64,000 nucleotides of DNA, from contig JAJPIP010000017.1 of NCBI GenBank assembly GCA_021324655.1, positions 1 to 64,000 of the forward strand, read 5' to 3'. Source of the DNA: Pseudomonadota bacterium. GTDB taxonomy: Bacteria > Chloroflexota > UBA5177. A model generated the notes under the pieces. That model did not search any database and was not told the origin of the DNA. It saw only the letters and a list, made by a program, of their open reading frames with translations. Positions 1-8,190 of the stretch are shown in pieces (the first letter of the stretch is position 1; every line of letters starts with the position of its first letter). A program made the translations under genes and the position numbers.

Positions 1-246
1 AGTGCCCCGGCCAGTGCCCCCATCGACGTCAAGTTCGCCATTGCCCTCAAGGGCAAGGTCTTGGGCGGCAATGAGGAGCAAGGGACCCTCGATGCCCAGA
101 CCCCGGACGGTGTCTATCCGGTGGTCTTCAAGTACACCCCCAAGAAGAGTGGGAAGTACATCCTGGCCGCCCAGGTGACCATCGGCAACGCCCAGCCGCA
201 AGATGCCGGCGCCTCGTTGACCGTCAAGAAGAAAAAGAAGCACTAA
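1..246 (+). CDS. C-terminal part of an exported or Ig-like protein (truncated at window edge)
   Basis: The frame is open from the first base with no start codon, so only the last 81 residues are visible; the stop is TAA at 244-246. The sequence alternates polar and hydrophobic residues as a beta-sandwich would (for example YTPKKSGKYILAAQVTIG) and ends in the basic tail KKKKKH. That is reminiscent of small Ig-like or YtkA-like extracellular domains, but I cannot assign a family. A strong hairpin follows 20 bp downstream. Function unknown; coding status is supported by the GC-rich codon pattern and the clean stop before a terminator. Confidence 0.6.
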   Translation, partial: SAPASAPIDVKFAIALKGKVLGGNEEQGTLDAQTPDGVYPVVFKYTPKKSGKYILAAQVTIGNAQPQDAGASLTVKKKKKH

Positions 247-265
247 CGCTCGACCCGCGAACTGC

Positions 266-295
266 CACGAGGGCCGGAGTCATCCGGCCCTCGTG
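266..295 (+). terminator. Hairpin terminator after the first gene
   Basis: A perfect 12-bp stem, CACGAGGGCCGG / CCGGCCCTCGTG, with a 6-nt loop starts 20 bp after the stop of the first gene. It lies between convergent genes. There is no clear T-tract, so it may need Rho or act on both strands. Confidence 0.65.
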
Positions 296-348
296 CTCGT
301 TGAGGACAACGCTCGCGGTGAACGCGGACGCGCTCACCGGCCCTTTGA

Positions 349-711
349 CTACGACGCGACCGGCAGGAAACGCTCGATGGACGACATGAGGTCGGCCGTT
401 TCGAACGGCTTGCTAATCGACCCATCGAAGTCGCCCAGCCGGTTGGCCATCTCCAGCGTGCTATCCGACGCCGACATCGCGATGAGCGGGATCATCCGCG
501 TGCCGAGCGTGTGACGGAGTGTCATCGCCAGGCTGAGCCCGTCGATGGCGGGCATCATGAGATCGAGCAGGATCAGCGACGGCGGGTGCAGGGCGAGCAG
601 ATCCAGAGCCTCCTGCGCGTCGTGAGCAACCATGACGGGATAGCCGTGATACTCGAGAATGTCGCGCAAGAGCTCGGTGATGGCCGGCTCGTCATCGATC
701 ACCAGGATCAT
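349..711 (-). CDS. Single-domain response regulator (CheY-like receiver)
   Basis: This 120-residue protein is a stand-alone receiver domain with no output domain. The acidic pair D6-D7 (VIDDEP), phospho-acceptor D50 (LILLDLMMP), the switch Ser80 and the conserved K101 (SISKPF) are all present. Such proteins pass phosphate to partners or act by protein interaction; the cognate kinase is not adjacent. The ATG at 711 follows a strong GAGGAGG ribosome-binding site, and a TTGACG/TAGGAT promoter lies just upstream. The input signal cannot be inferred. Confidence 0.92.
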   Translation of the reverse strand: MILVIDDEPAITELLRDILEYHGYPVMVAHDAQEALDLLALHPPSLILLDLMMPAIDGLSLAMTLRHTLGTRMIPLIAMSASDSTLEMANRLGDFDGSISKPFETADLMSSIERFLPVAS

Positions 712-749
712 TCTGCCCTCCTCGCGGTGGCCCCGGGGCCTGTAGACCC

Positions 750-778
750 ATCCTAGGGGCGAATCGGCAAACCGTCAA
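750..778 (-). promoter_or_regulatory. Sigma70-like promoter for the receiver gene
   Basis: Reading the minus strand, TTGACG (773-778) and TAGGAT (750-755) are separated by 17 bp, a close match to the housekeeping consensus. It sits about 40 bp upstream of the ATG at 711. Confidence 0.6.
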
Positions 779-793
779 GGTGCAATGTGCACC
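779..793. repeat. Perfect palindrome GGTGCA-ATG-TGCACC
   Basis: Six-bp arms with a 3-nt centre lie between the end of the MarR gene (801) and the -35 box of the receiver promoter. It could be a regulator site for that promoter or a short hairpin ending the MarR transcript. Nothing else distinguishes these. Confidence 0.4.
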
Positions 794-800
794 ATGCTGT

Positions 801-1301
801 CTAGGTCCTCGGTACTGGACCCGCAGAAAGTGTGCCGTCCCCGACGCCGCTGTTCTCTGACTCACCCAGGCGCTGCAGCGCCGTTTCCACCGCGCGCAGT
901 CCGCGCCGCACATCCTCCAGCTCGCCTTCGGTCAGGACGCTGAGGAGCCGCCGCAGGCCGTCCTGTTTCATGCCGGCCATCTCGATCACCACGCTCTGTC
1001 CGCGCTCTGTGATCTCGACATGGACCACTCGCCGGTCGAGCGCGTCTCGTCGCCGGCGCACCAGGTCGCGCTCTTCCATGCGGTCGATGATGGCGCTGGC
1101 TGACGGCGCGGTGACGCCGACCAGATCGGCCAGCTCGGAGATGGTCATGGCCCCACGGACCTCGAGGGCGGCCAGCACATAGTGCTGCGAGAGGCTGATA
1201 TCGCGTTGCAGCGGCCGGGCGAGGTACGCCCGCCGCTGCAAAGTCAAGAGATCCGCTACTTCGTTGACGATCTCGTTGAGACGGGACGCGCGGTCGCTCA
1301 C
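801..1301 (-). CDS. MarR-family transcriptional regulator
   Basis: This 166-residue winged-helix regulator has the MarR core: ISELADLVGVTAPSASAIID forms the recognition helix-turn-helix and RRDALDRRVVHVEITERGQ the wing. I start it at GTG 1301 because that start overlaps the stop of the preceding efflux gene (GTGA, 1298-1301) and follows GAGGGAG. The frame is open far upstream, but that part is antisense-like read-through of the transporter. Translational coupling to a DHA2 exporter suggests it represses that operon until it binds a ligand; the ligand is unknown. Confidence 0.9.
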   Translation of the reverse strand: MSDRASRLNEIVNEVADLLTLQRRAYLARPLQRDISLSQHYVLAALEVRGAMTISELADLVGVTAPSASAIIDRMEERDLVRRRRDALDRRVVHVEITERGQSVVIEMAGMKQDGLRRLLSVLTEGELEDVRRGLRAVETALQRLGESENSGVGDGTLSAGPVPRT

Positions 1302-2995
1302 CGGAGAGCGGCTCCCTCGGCCGGCTGCGCCGGCGCCTCCGCCCCCGGGATGACGTCCGCTGCCGTCGCGGCCCCATGCACGCGACCCCGAAGCGGCAGA
1401 TCGGGCAGGACAAGCATGGCGAGGAAGGCGGCCACTCCCGCTCCCACCGTCAGCCAGAAGACCTGGCCGATGGCCAGGGCAAAAGCGTCGTAGACACCGG
1501 CCACGATGTGCGGGATGAGTGAGTGCAGCGGCGCCGGCAGGACATGCGCAAGCTGCGCGCGCAGACCGACGCCCGTCAGCTGACCCGTCGCGGAGCCGTG
1601 CGCGCTGAATTTCTTGATGACCGCCGGCGGGACCCCGTTCGCTGCCAGCTCGACCGGCAGCTTCTTGGCAAACTGCTCGCTGAAGAACTCTCCGGCAATG
1701 GCCAGTCCGATCGTGCCACCCATCTGCCGCAGGAAGGTCATGGTGCTGGTCGCGACACCCAGCTGCGCCGGCTGGGCACTGCTCTGGATGACGACGGTCG
1801 ACACCGACATCGTCGGACCGATGCCGATGCCCATGATGAACATCCAGAGCCAGAGCATGGGGTCCGACGTGCTCGTCTGAATGTGCGTCATCAGGAAGGA
1901 GCCGAGGACGAAGAACACCATGGCGCCGACCATGAGCCATTTGTAGCGCCCCACCTTACTTACCAGCATACCGGCGCCGATGCTGGTACCCATCAGTCCT
2001 ACCAGCAGCGGCCAGACCATGTAGCCGGACTGTGTGGCGCTGATGCCCCGGATTGCCTGGTAGTACCTCGGCAGGAAGATGATGGCGGAGAACATGCCGA
2101 GCGAGATCATGAAGACCGCGACGTTGGTCACCGTGAAGCTGCGGTTGCGGAAGAGACCGAGCGGAATGATCGGCTGCGCGGCCCGGGCCTCGACGGCGAT
2201 GAAGACGGCGATCAGGACAGCGCCCAGCAGGATGAGGCCACCCACGTTGAGGTCGGTCCAGGCATACAGCTGCCCGTGAGAATTCGTCAGCCCCTTATTG
2301 GTGAGGCCAAGCAGGATCGGGACGACGGCCGCCGTGAAGACGACGATGCCGACGTAGTCGAGGCTGCGGATGCTGGTCCGCACCGGCGGGTGGAAGTTCG
2401 GCAGGACAGCAGCGATGACGGCCAGAGCGATGAGGCCAACCGGCATGTTGACGTAGAAGACCCACCGCCAGCTGATGTTGTCGGTAATCCAGCCGCCGAT
2501 AAAGGGGCCGACGAGGAAGCTCAGGCCGAAGACGGCGCCAAAGAAGCCCTGATACCGCCCGCGTTCACGCGGCGTGAAGATGTCGCCGATGATGGCAAGG
2601 GAGATCGGGAAGAGCGCTCCCGCGCCGAGGCCCTGCAAGCCGCGGAAGACGATGAGCTGCGTCATGTTCTGCGACAGGCCGGACAGCCACGAGCCGGCAA
2701 GGAAGAGCGCGATGCCGATCAGCAGCATCACCTTGCGGCCGTACACATCGGAGAACTTGCCGTAGATGGGGACCGTGACGGTACTCGTCAGCAGGTACGA
2801 GGTGACAACCCAGGTGTAGTAGCCGTTGCCGCTCAGATCGGTGACGATACGTGGCAGGGCGGTGCCCACTACTGTCTGATCGAGGGCACTCAGAAAGAGG
2901 CCCAGGAGGACGGCACCGAGGACCGCGTTGCGCTTGCCGGCAGGTAATTGCACCAGAGGTAGGCCGGTATCAACTGGTTGCGCCGCGTTTTGCAT
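1298..2995 (-). CDS. DHA2-family (EmrB/QacA-like) MFS drug exporter
   Basis: A 565-residue, roughly 14-helix proton antiporter of the DHA2 group. It shows the hallmark N-terminal motif LSALDQTVVGTALPRI, motif A in the first loop (GKFSDVYGRKVMLL), and motif C-like GFFGAVFGLSFLVGPFIGG in helix 5. Members pump hydrophobic drugs out of the cytoplasm. The ATG at 2995 follows CAGGAG. It is transcribed first, ahead of the overlapping MarR gene, from an AT-rich promoter that carries a possible operator. Substrate not predictable. Confidence 0.93.
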   Translation of the reverse strand: MQNAAQPVDTGLPLVQLPAGKRNAVLGAVLLGLFLSALDQTVVGTALPRIVTDLSGNGYYTWVVTSYLLTSTVTVPIYGKFSDVYGRKVMLLIGIALFLAGSWLSGLSQNMTQLIVFRGLQGLGAGALFPISLAIIGDIFTPRERGRYQGFFGAVFGLSFLVGPFIGGWITDNISWRWVFYVNMPVGLIALAVIAAVLPNFHPPVRTSIRSLDYVGIVVFTAAVVPILLGLTNKGLTNSHGQLYAWTDLNVGGLILLGAVLIAVFIAVEARAAQPIIPLGLFRNRSFTVTNVAVFMISLGMFSAIIFLPRYYQAIRGISATQSGYMVWPLLVGLMGTSIGAGMLVSKVGRYKWLMVGAMVFFVLGSFLMTHIQTSTSDPMLWLWMFIMGIGIGPTMSVSTVVIQSSAQPAQLGVATSTMTFLRQMGGTIGLAIAGEFFSEQFAKKLPVELAANGVPPAVIKKFSAHGSATGQLTGVGLRAQLAHVLPAPLHSLIPHIVAGVYDAFALAIGQVFWLTVGAGVAAFLAMLVLPDLPLRGRVHGAATAADVIPGAEAPAQPAEGAALR

Positions 2996-3026
2996 GGTGG
3001 TCTCCTGGTGCCCCGGTTGGGTTTAC

Positions 3027-3058
3027 TTAGGATAAAACTAATTATTCATCAGAGTCAA
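3027..3058 (-). promoter_or_regulatory. Promoter of the efflux/MarR operon with an overlapping inverted repeat
   Basis: On the minus strand TTGACT (3053-3058) and TATCCT (3029-3034) are 18 bp apart. The inverted repeat TTAG-N7-CTAA (3027-3041) covers the -10 element, where a repressor would block transcription; MarR proteins often use AT-rich half-sites of this size. The promoter call is fairly good; the operator is inferred. Confidence 0.55.
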
Positions 3059-3097
3059 AATAACGGCCCGTCCCGGCGCCTGGCAGAATCGGCCAGA

Positions 3098-4351
3098 ATG
3101 TCGACGTCTACTCCGCAGGATTCGCTCCATGCCGGGACCGTTCCCGGATATCGGGACTTGCTCGGTGTGCCGTCCTTTCCGACGCTGGCCGTCACGAACT
3201 TGCTGGCCCAGCTCGGCGGCAACGCCTGGGAGCTCGTGCTGATCCTCTTCGTGCTGGAACGCTTCCACTCTCCCGCGTTGGCCGGCCTGGCCGCGTTCTG
3301 CGGGCTGGCGCCGGGGCTCGCCATCAGCCCGCTGGCGGGCGCCCTGCTCGATCGTTTCCCGCGCGGACGGCTCATCGCCTTCGACCTCGGCGTGGGAGCC
3401 GTTACCGCTGGGCTCCTGGTGGTGCTGGCCGCCGGAGGCCGCCTGTCGCCTTTCATCCTGCTGGCGGTCATCTCGGTCAGCTCACTGGCGGTTCCGTTGA
3501 GTTCCGGCGGATTCCGGACCCTTGTCCCGGTTCTGGTGCCGCGCCCGCTCTGGGATCGTGCCAACGCACTCATCGTGTCGATGGGCAATGTGGCCCTGCT
3601 GATCGGCCCGGCTCTGGCCGGTGTGCTTGTGGCCACGATGGGGGGACTGGTTGCCTTGCTCGCCATCGGCTGGATCTGGCTGGCAGGGGCGATCCTCGCG
3701 CTCTTGATTCGCGAGCCGGCGCCGGCCGAACCGGCGAGCGCGCACATCATGCGCTCGGCGTGGCAGGGCGTGCGCTACCTGCTAAGCAATCCCACGCTGC
3801 GGGGACTGTCGATCATACTGCCGACGACCAATATCGGGTATGGAGCCTTTGTGGTTGCCCTGCCGGTGCTCGTGCTCCGCCTGCACGCCGGCGCAGCCCA
3901 GGTCGGGCTCCTGTGGTCCGTCTTCGCTGCCGCCGCGCTGATTGCCGGTCTCCTCTTTGGCCATATCCGAAGCGAGGGACGGGAGCGCAGCATCATGGCG
4001 GCGACCCTCGCCCTCTATGCGGGCGCCTTCTTCGTCGCCGCCATGGCGGCCCGGACGCCGTTTCCCCTTGCGCTTCTCGCGGTAGCCATGGCGCTGGCGG
4101 GATGCGCCGACGGGCCGCTCTTCGTGACGATGATCTCCTACCGGCAGCGCGCCACCGATCCCGAGCAACTGGGGCGAGCTCTCTCGATCTCGGGCAGCAT
4201 CAGTTATCTCGGGGTGCCGATGGGGTCCGCCCTGGCCGGCGCCAGTATCGGGTTGTCACTTACCGGAACGATGGTCGGTGCCGCTCTCCTGGCGGCGGTT
4301 TGCGTGCCGCTGACGTTCGTTCTGCTACCGGCGTCGTCTCCCCAGACATAG
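3098..4351 (+). CDS. MFS transporter (12-helix, MFS_3/EntS-like)
   Basis: This 417-residue protein has about 12 hydrophobic helices, a first-loop motif (GALLDRFPRGRLIAFDLG) and a large cytoplasmic loop near REPAPAEPASAH, as in the MFS_3 group of small-molecule exporters. I place the start at ATG 3098, since the frame upstream runs into the divergent promoter at 3029-3058. It is divergent from the DHA2/MarR operon and may share its control region. Substrate unknown; no strong ribosome-binding site is visible. Confidence 0.85.
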   Translation: MSTSTPQDSLHAGTVPGYRDLLGVPSFPTLAVTNLLAQLGGNAWELVLILFVLERFHSPALAGLAAFCGLAPGLAISPLAGALLDRFPRGRLIAFDLGVGAVTAGLLVVLAAGGRLSPFILLAVISVSSLAVPLSSGGFRTLVPVLVPRPLWDRANALIVSMGNVALLIGPALAGVLVATMGGLVALLAIGWIWLAGAILALLIREPAPAEPASAHIMRSAWQGVRYLLSNPTLRGLSIILPTTNIGYGAFVVALPVLVLRLHAGAAQVGLLWSVFAAAALIAGLLFGHIRSEGRERSIMAATLALYAGAFFVAAMAARTPFPLALLAVAMALAGCADGPLFVTMISYRQRATDPEQLGRALSISGSISYLGVPMGSALAGASIGLSLTGTMVGAALLAAVCVPLTFVLLPASSPQT

Positions 4352-4356
4352 AGAAA

Positions 4357-4383
4357 ATCCCCCGGAGCGCGGCCCCGGGGGAT
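4357..4383. terminator. Hairpin between convergent genes
   Basis: A 9-bp stem ATCCCCCGG / CCGGGGGAT with a 9-nt loop lies between two convergent stops. On the minus strand it is followed by TTTTCTC, a proper U-tract for the HdeD-like gene; it can also stop the MFS transcript. Confidence 0.75.
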
Positions 4384-4396
4384 GAGGATTATCGTG

Positions 4397-4981
4397 CTAG
4401 CCGGCGCGCGAGTGCGGCATCGGGAAAGGACGATCGTGCGGCGCCCGCAGGGCGGCAATCCCACCCATGATGGCGGTGATGCCGCCCAGGATGGCGTAGA
4501 CGCCGAAGATGATCGCGAGCGAGAGCGCCGCGATGCCCGGGTACGCGACGGCGACGATCGCACCGATGATGGCGATCACGCCCCAGACCAGCAGCCAGCC
4601 GTGCAGATGGCCGCGGAAGGCCGCGATGATGTCGAAGACACCGGTGACGAAGAGGAAGGCGGCCAGCAGCAGGACGAACGCCCCCAGAGTGATGCCGGGC
4701 ATCAATAGGGCGACGATTCCCAGGGCCAGCGCGATCAGGCCGCGCACCGCCAGGAGCACGCGGCCCTCCGCCGTGCGATCGCCCGTGAAGGCATGGACGA
4801 TCTGCAGGATGCCGGTGAAGATCGCATACCAGCCGAAGATCAGGATCAGGTTGAGAAGCGTGATGCCGGGAAAGACCAGGGCGATGACGCCGGCAATCAC
4901 GGCAAGCGCGCCGACGACGATGAGCAGCCACGCCGTCCCGCGCGACGGCGTGTAGGTCGGTGCCGTCATCCAGGGAGTCAT
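4397..4981 (-). CDS. HdeD-family membrane protein
   Basis: A 194-residue protein of six closely spaced hydrophobic helices with the repeated three-helix pattern of the HdeD/DUF308 family (FPGITLLNLILIFGWYAIFTGI, then MPGITLGAFVLLLAAFLFVTG, then YPGIAALSLAIIFGVYAILGG; each repeat starts with a PGI turn). E. coli HdeD is linked to acid resistance; the role here is not known. ATG 4981 is chosen because GGAGGTG precedes it; an in-frame ATG lies upstream without such a site. It is a single-gene unit with its own promoter and terminator. Confidence 0.85.
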   Translation of the reverse strand: MTPWMTAPTYTPSRGTAWLLIVVGALAVIAGVIALVFPGITLLNLILIFGWYAIFTGILQIVHAFTGDRTAEGRVLLAVRGLIALALGIVALLMPGITLGAFVLLLAAFLFVTGVFDIIAAFRGHLHGWLLVWGVIAIIGAIVAVAYPGIAALSLAIIFGVYAILGGITAIMGGIAALRAPHDRPFPMPHSRAG

Positions 4982-5007
4982 GAAACACCTCCGAATACAG
5001 AAAACCA

Positions 5008-5036
5008 TATAACGTGTCTATAGATTGACCATGCAA
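5008..5036 (-). promoter_or_regulatory. Possible promoter of the HdeD-like gene
   Basis: On the minus strand TTGCAT (5031-5036) and GTTATA (5008-5013) are 17 bp apart, in a locally AT-rich stretch about 30 bp before the start codon. The -10 match is moderate. Confidence 0.4.
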
Positions 5037-5102
5037 ACAACGTGCCATCCGGCGGCGACGTGGAGAGGGCCGTGACGAACCTGGCGGCGCCCCGGGCAGG
5101 CG

Positions 5103-6482
5103 TCATCGGCGCGTGGCAACGCTCCCTACCACCAGCAGGACCCCGACGACCGCAACGATGAGGGCCAGGACGTGGAGGCCGCTGCTCGCGCCGCGTGCGG
5201 CGAAGATGATCCCGATCAAGGCGGTGGAGAGGATCGCTCCGGTGTAGCGAGCAGTCTGGAACAGGCCGCTGGCGACGCCGATCTGTTCGGGTGGCGCCGC
5301 TTCGTAGAGGATGGTTTGCAGGCCGAGGTTATTGAAGCCGTTGGGAACGCCGAGCACGGCCCCGATACCCAGGATGAGGGGGACCGGGGTGGTGTCGGAG
5401 ACGGGGAGTAGCAAGAGGGCGCCGGCCAGGAGCAGGACCGACCCGATGATCAGCGAGAGCCGGGCACCGCGGCGATTGATGAGGCGTGCGGCCAGCGGCG
5501 TGATCAGAATCCCCACGCTCGCCACCGGCAGGAGTAGTAACCCGGTCGTGTCGGGGGCGAAGTGTCGGGCATCCTCCAGCCAGAGAGGCAGCCCGAAGAA
5601 GACGGCGTAGAAGGCGAGATTGACCGCGGCGAACTGGGCATAGACGCCGAGCAGGGCATGGTTAGCCGCGAGGAGCCGGATGTCGAGAAACGGGGAGTCG
5701 AAGCGCCGCTCGCGGTAGAGGAAGAGAACTGCGGCCAGGACGGCGGCCGGTAAGAGGAGCCACTCCGGTCCACTCGCCAGAGAGAGAAGGAACCCAAGGA
5801 TAGCGGCCAGCATGCCGCTAAAGAGGAGAACGCCCGGGAGATCCAGCCGGCGCACGGTGGTGAACCAATCCGGAGCACTGGCGATAGCGGCGCCGTCAGG
5901 CGGCAACCAGAGCCGCGCCGGCACGAGTCCCACCAGAATGACGGGAACATTGACGAGAAAGATCGCCTGCCAGCCGGCCAGAGCGACGAGGCCGCCGCCG
6001 AGCACCGGACCGAGCGCGGCACTGACCGAGGAGGCAACGGTGACGGCGCCGAGGGCGGCAGCCGGGGCCCGTCCCGAGCGGTCGGCGGCCCGCATGACGG
6101 CCAGTCCGGCCGGATACGCCGTGGCCGTCCCGAAGGCCTGCACGATCCGGATCACCAGCAGCCAGCCGAACGCGGGGGCGAAGGGGGCGAGAACGCCGGT
6201 GAGTCCGACCAGAAGCAGCCCCGCCGTGAAGACGCGGCGCGGACCAAAGCGGTCCGCCAGCCGTCCCATCAACGGCATCCCCACCGCGCCCGCCAGATAG
6301 AAGCCGGAGACGAGCCAGGTGACGGTGGCGATGCTGACGTGGAAATCGGCGCGCAGCGTGAGGAGAGCCACGGCGATCATGGAGGAATTGAGGGGATTGA
6401 GGAGCGTCCCGGCCATGACGGCCCCTACCAACCGCCAGGGGAGGGATTCCGGTTTCGGATTCTGTCTCGCCGCTGTCGCCAC
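5103..6482 (-). CDS. MFS transporter, DHA2/EmrB-like
   Basis: A 459-residue permease with the DHA2-type N-terminal signature (LNPLNSSMIAVALLTL), loop motif MGRLADRFGPRRVFTAG and motif-C-like ALGPVLGGGLVALAGW. It is the third MFS carrier in 6.5 kb and is not closely similar to the other two by eye. The GTG at 6482 follows AGGCAGGAAG with suitable spacing. It has no adjacent regulator, so its substrate and control are unknown. Probably an exporter of small hydrophobic compounds. Confidence 0.9.
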   Translation of the reverse strand: MATAARQNPKPESLPWRLVGAVMAGTLLNPLNSSMIAVALLTLRADFHVSIATVTWLVSGFYLAGAVGMPLMGRLADRFGPRRVFTAGLLLVGLTGVLAPFAPAFGWLLVIRIVQAFGTATAYPAGLAVMRAADRSGRAPAAALGAVTVASSVSAALGPVLGGGLVALAGWQAIFLVNVPVILVGLVPARLWLPPDGAAIASAPDWFTTVRRLDLPGVLLFSGMLAAILGFLLSLASGPEWLLLPAAVLAAVLFLYRERRFDSPFLDIRLLAANHALLGVYAQFAAVNLAFYAVFFGLPLWLEDARHFAPDTTGLLLLPVASVGILITPLAARLINRRGARLSLIIGSVLLLAGALLLLPVSDTTPVPLILGIGAVLGVPNGFNNLGLQTILYEAAPPEQIGVASGLFQTARYTGAILSTALIGIIFAARGASSGLHVLALIVAVVGVLLVVGSVATRR

Positions 6483-6580
6483 TGTCTTCCTGCCTACCAG
6501 GCCGCCCGGTGCCGGGCAAGGCGCAGGCGGCCCAATGAAAATCCCACATCCGTTCTCAGTGACTCGTCTCGTAACCGCAG

Positions 6581-7270
6581 CTATGGAAGCGAGGTGTTCT
6601 TGCGGAGCGACGAGTCGGGCCGGATTCTGTCCAGGGCGTCCGTGATCGTGCGGTGTACCGAGGGTACGTCATCCCACTGTTCCTGCGCGGCGCCGAGATA
6701 TTGCTCGGCATGGTCATACTCCCCCAGGCTCAGGGCCAGAAAACCGGCGACATAGTTCCGGACGGGCGATCCCATGCGGCCAGAGCCCATAACGACCTCC
6801 GCGGTGTTCTCGTGAAGCATCAGGTGAAGGACGTCATGCGCCGAGGCAAAGCGTTCGAACCAGGCGAGCCCCTCCGACAGCAGTAAGCGTTGCATCTCGG
6901 CTATGACCAAGGACAGGTTCGAGTGGTTGCTCCCGACGTGCCAGATGTCGGCCATCCGAAGGCGCTCAGAATCGATGCGATCCAACCTACTGCGGATATG
7001 ACAGGCCGGTGTACCGGGAGATTCCTCGTCTCCTTCCGGTCCCGGCAAGGAAGGGATAGCCCGGAACACAACACCGACCTCAATCGCACACCCCATTGCC
7101 CGACGCAGCTCGGGATAGAGGGCACCCAGACGGATGGGAACGATCTGGATCACGTCCCGTCGGTCCAGCTTCTCCCGCCAGACCCGGTCGCGCAACCCTG
7201 ACGTGAATCCGGCGCCCTGGAGGGCGGGCCATAGGTCCGCGCCCACCGCTCGCCAGAACGTTTGGTCCAT
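6581..7270 (-). CDS. Uncharacterised protein, DUF4304-like
   Basis: A 229-residue soluble protein beginning MDQTFWRAVGADLWPAL. The N-terminal half (GFTSGLRDRVWREKLDRRDVI) recalls DUF4304-type proteins, in which a short helix leads into a beta-sheet with R/K-rich strands; this is a weak match by eye. I start it at ATG 7270 because the frame further upstream lies antisense to the neighbouring acetyltransferase. The C-terminus has a helical, TPR-like stretch (FLALSLGEYDHAEQYLGAAQEQW). It is divergent from the GNAT gene with a 50-bp gap. Function unknown. Confidence 0.6.
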   Translation of the reverse strand: MDQTFWRAVGADLWPALQGAGFTSGLRDRVWREKLDRRDVIQIVPIRLGALYPELRRAMGCAIEVGVVFRAIPSLPGPEGDEESPGTPACHIRSRLDRIDSERLRMADIWHVGSNHSNLSLVIAEMQRLLLSEGLAWFERFASAHDVLHLMLHENTAEVVMGSGRMGSPVRNYVAGFLALSLGEYDHAEQYLGAAQEQWDDVPSVHRTITDALDRIRPDSSLRKNTSLP

Positions 7271-7320
7271 GACGACATGGTACGGGACATACCGACATCG
7301 GCGACCATTGAACCGACGCA

Positions 7321-8016
7321 GTGAACGACGACGAACTGATTCGCCTCCACGCGGATGTCCTCTACATTTACGACGAACATGGGCGCATGGTGCGCAGCAA
7401 CGAGCCGGACGGGAAGCCGGCACCCCGTGTCCATCTGTGTCAGACGCGGGACAGCTACCTCCTCCGCTTCGGGCAGACTTTGCCGGCCGACGTCGCGGAG
7501 CGTGTCTCCGAACGCGTCCAGACTCACTGGTCCCGTGGCCCACTTCGTCCTCTGGAGACGGTGCGAGAGGAGATCCGGCTGATCCTGGAGCAACAATCCC
7601 CAACCTCCCGTGTGTCTGCCGGCCCGATCTACCGATTTCCCGCTGCCGTCCCGGTGCCGGGTGACGTCGTTCAGGTGACAGGCGAGAACCTCGAGATTAC
7701 CCGCGACACCTATCCGTGGCTGCTTGACGAACTCCCCGCTTGGTGGCCCTGTTTCGCCGTGGTGCGTGACGGCGCCGCCGTCTCCCTGTGCTTCAGCTCA
7801 CGCATCGGGTCGTCTGCCTGTGAGGCCGGCGTCCATACCCTCCGCGCGTTCCGCGGCCGGGGCTTCGCCGCCTCCGTCACCGCCGCCTGGGCGGTTGCCG
7901 TTCGGGCCGGGAACCGCATCCCTCTCTACAGCACCTCGTGGGAGAACCTCGCGTCCCAGGCGGTGGCGCGTCGTCTCGGACTGACGGTGATCGGCAGCGA
8001 GATGATCTGGACGTAG
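7321..8016 (+). CDS. GNAT-family N-acetyltransferase
   Basis: This 231-residue protein has a GNAT fold in its C-terminal half: beta strands FAVVRDGAAVSLCFSSR, the acetyl-CoA pyrophosphate loop RAFRGRGFAASV, and the terminal SWENLASQAVARRLGL helix that closes the site. The N-terminal 110 residues are helical and variable. Acceptor substrate is unknown. It starts at GTG 7321 only 50 bp from the divergent gene, so both probably use one short control region. Confidence 0.8.
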   Translation: MNDDELIRLHADVLYIYDEHGRMVRSNEPDGKPAPRVHLCQTRDSYLLRFGQTLPADVAERVSERVQTHWSRGPLRPLETVREEIRLILEQQSPTSRVSAGPIYRFPAAVPVPGDVVQVTGENLEITRDTYPWLLDELPAWWPCFAVVRDGAAVSLCFSSRIGSSACEAGVHTLRAFRGRGFAASVTAAWAVAVRAGNRIPLYSTSWENLASQAVARRLGLTVIGSEMIWT

Positions 8017-8071
8017 CGCCCGAACACGCAGAATCGCCCGCAACGACTCTCCCATCTCAAAAGGGGGGAGG

Positions 8072-8103
8072 GTGGAAGGAGGCAGTCGCCCGCCCCCTTC
8101 CAC
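8072..8103. terminator. Hairpin between convergent GNAT and HAD genes
   Basis: GTGGAAGG (8072-8079) pairs with CCTTCCAC (8096-8103) across a GC-rich 16-nt loop. The 174-bp gap is otherwise featureless. No T-tract on either side, so the termination role is tentative. Confidence 0.4.
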
Positions 8104-8190
8104 GGTGGTCGCGATTGGCGATCACCTGTTGGACGCACAACCCGCCGGAATCTTGCGGTCGGATTTTTGACGAATTTGCGGTGGGATCGG

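Noticed and set aside
1304-1940. In-frame upstream extension of the MarR gene, read as a much longer protein
   Set aside because: The added part is antisense-type composition (Arg/His/Gly-rich) inside the MFS gene; a proper MarR start with coupling exists at GTG 1301.
1523-2947. 474-codon plus-strand frame opposite the DHA2 exporter
   Set aside because: Composition is Asp/Glu/Arg-rich shadow of a transmembrane gene on the other strand; no domain recognised.
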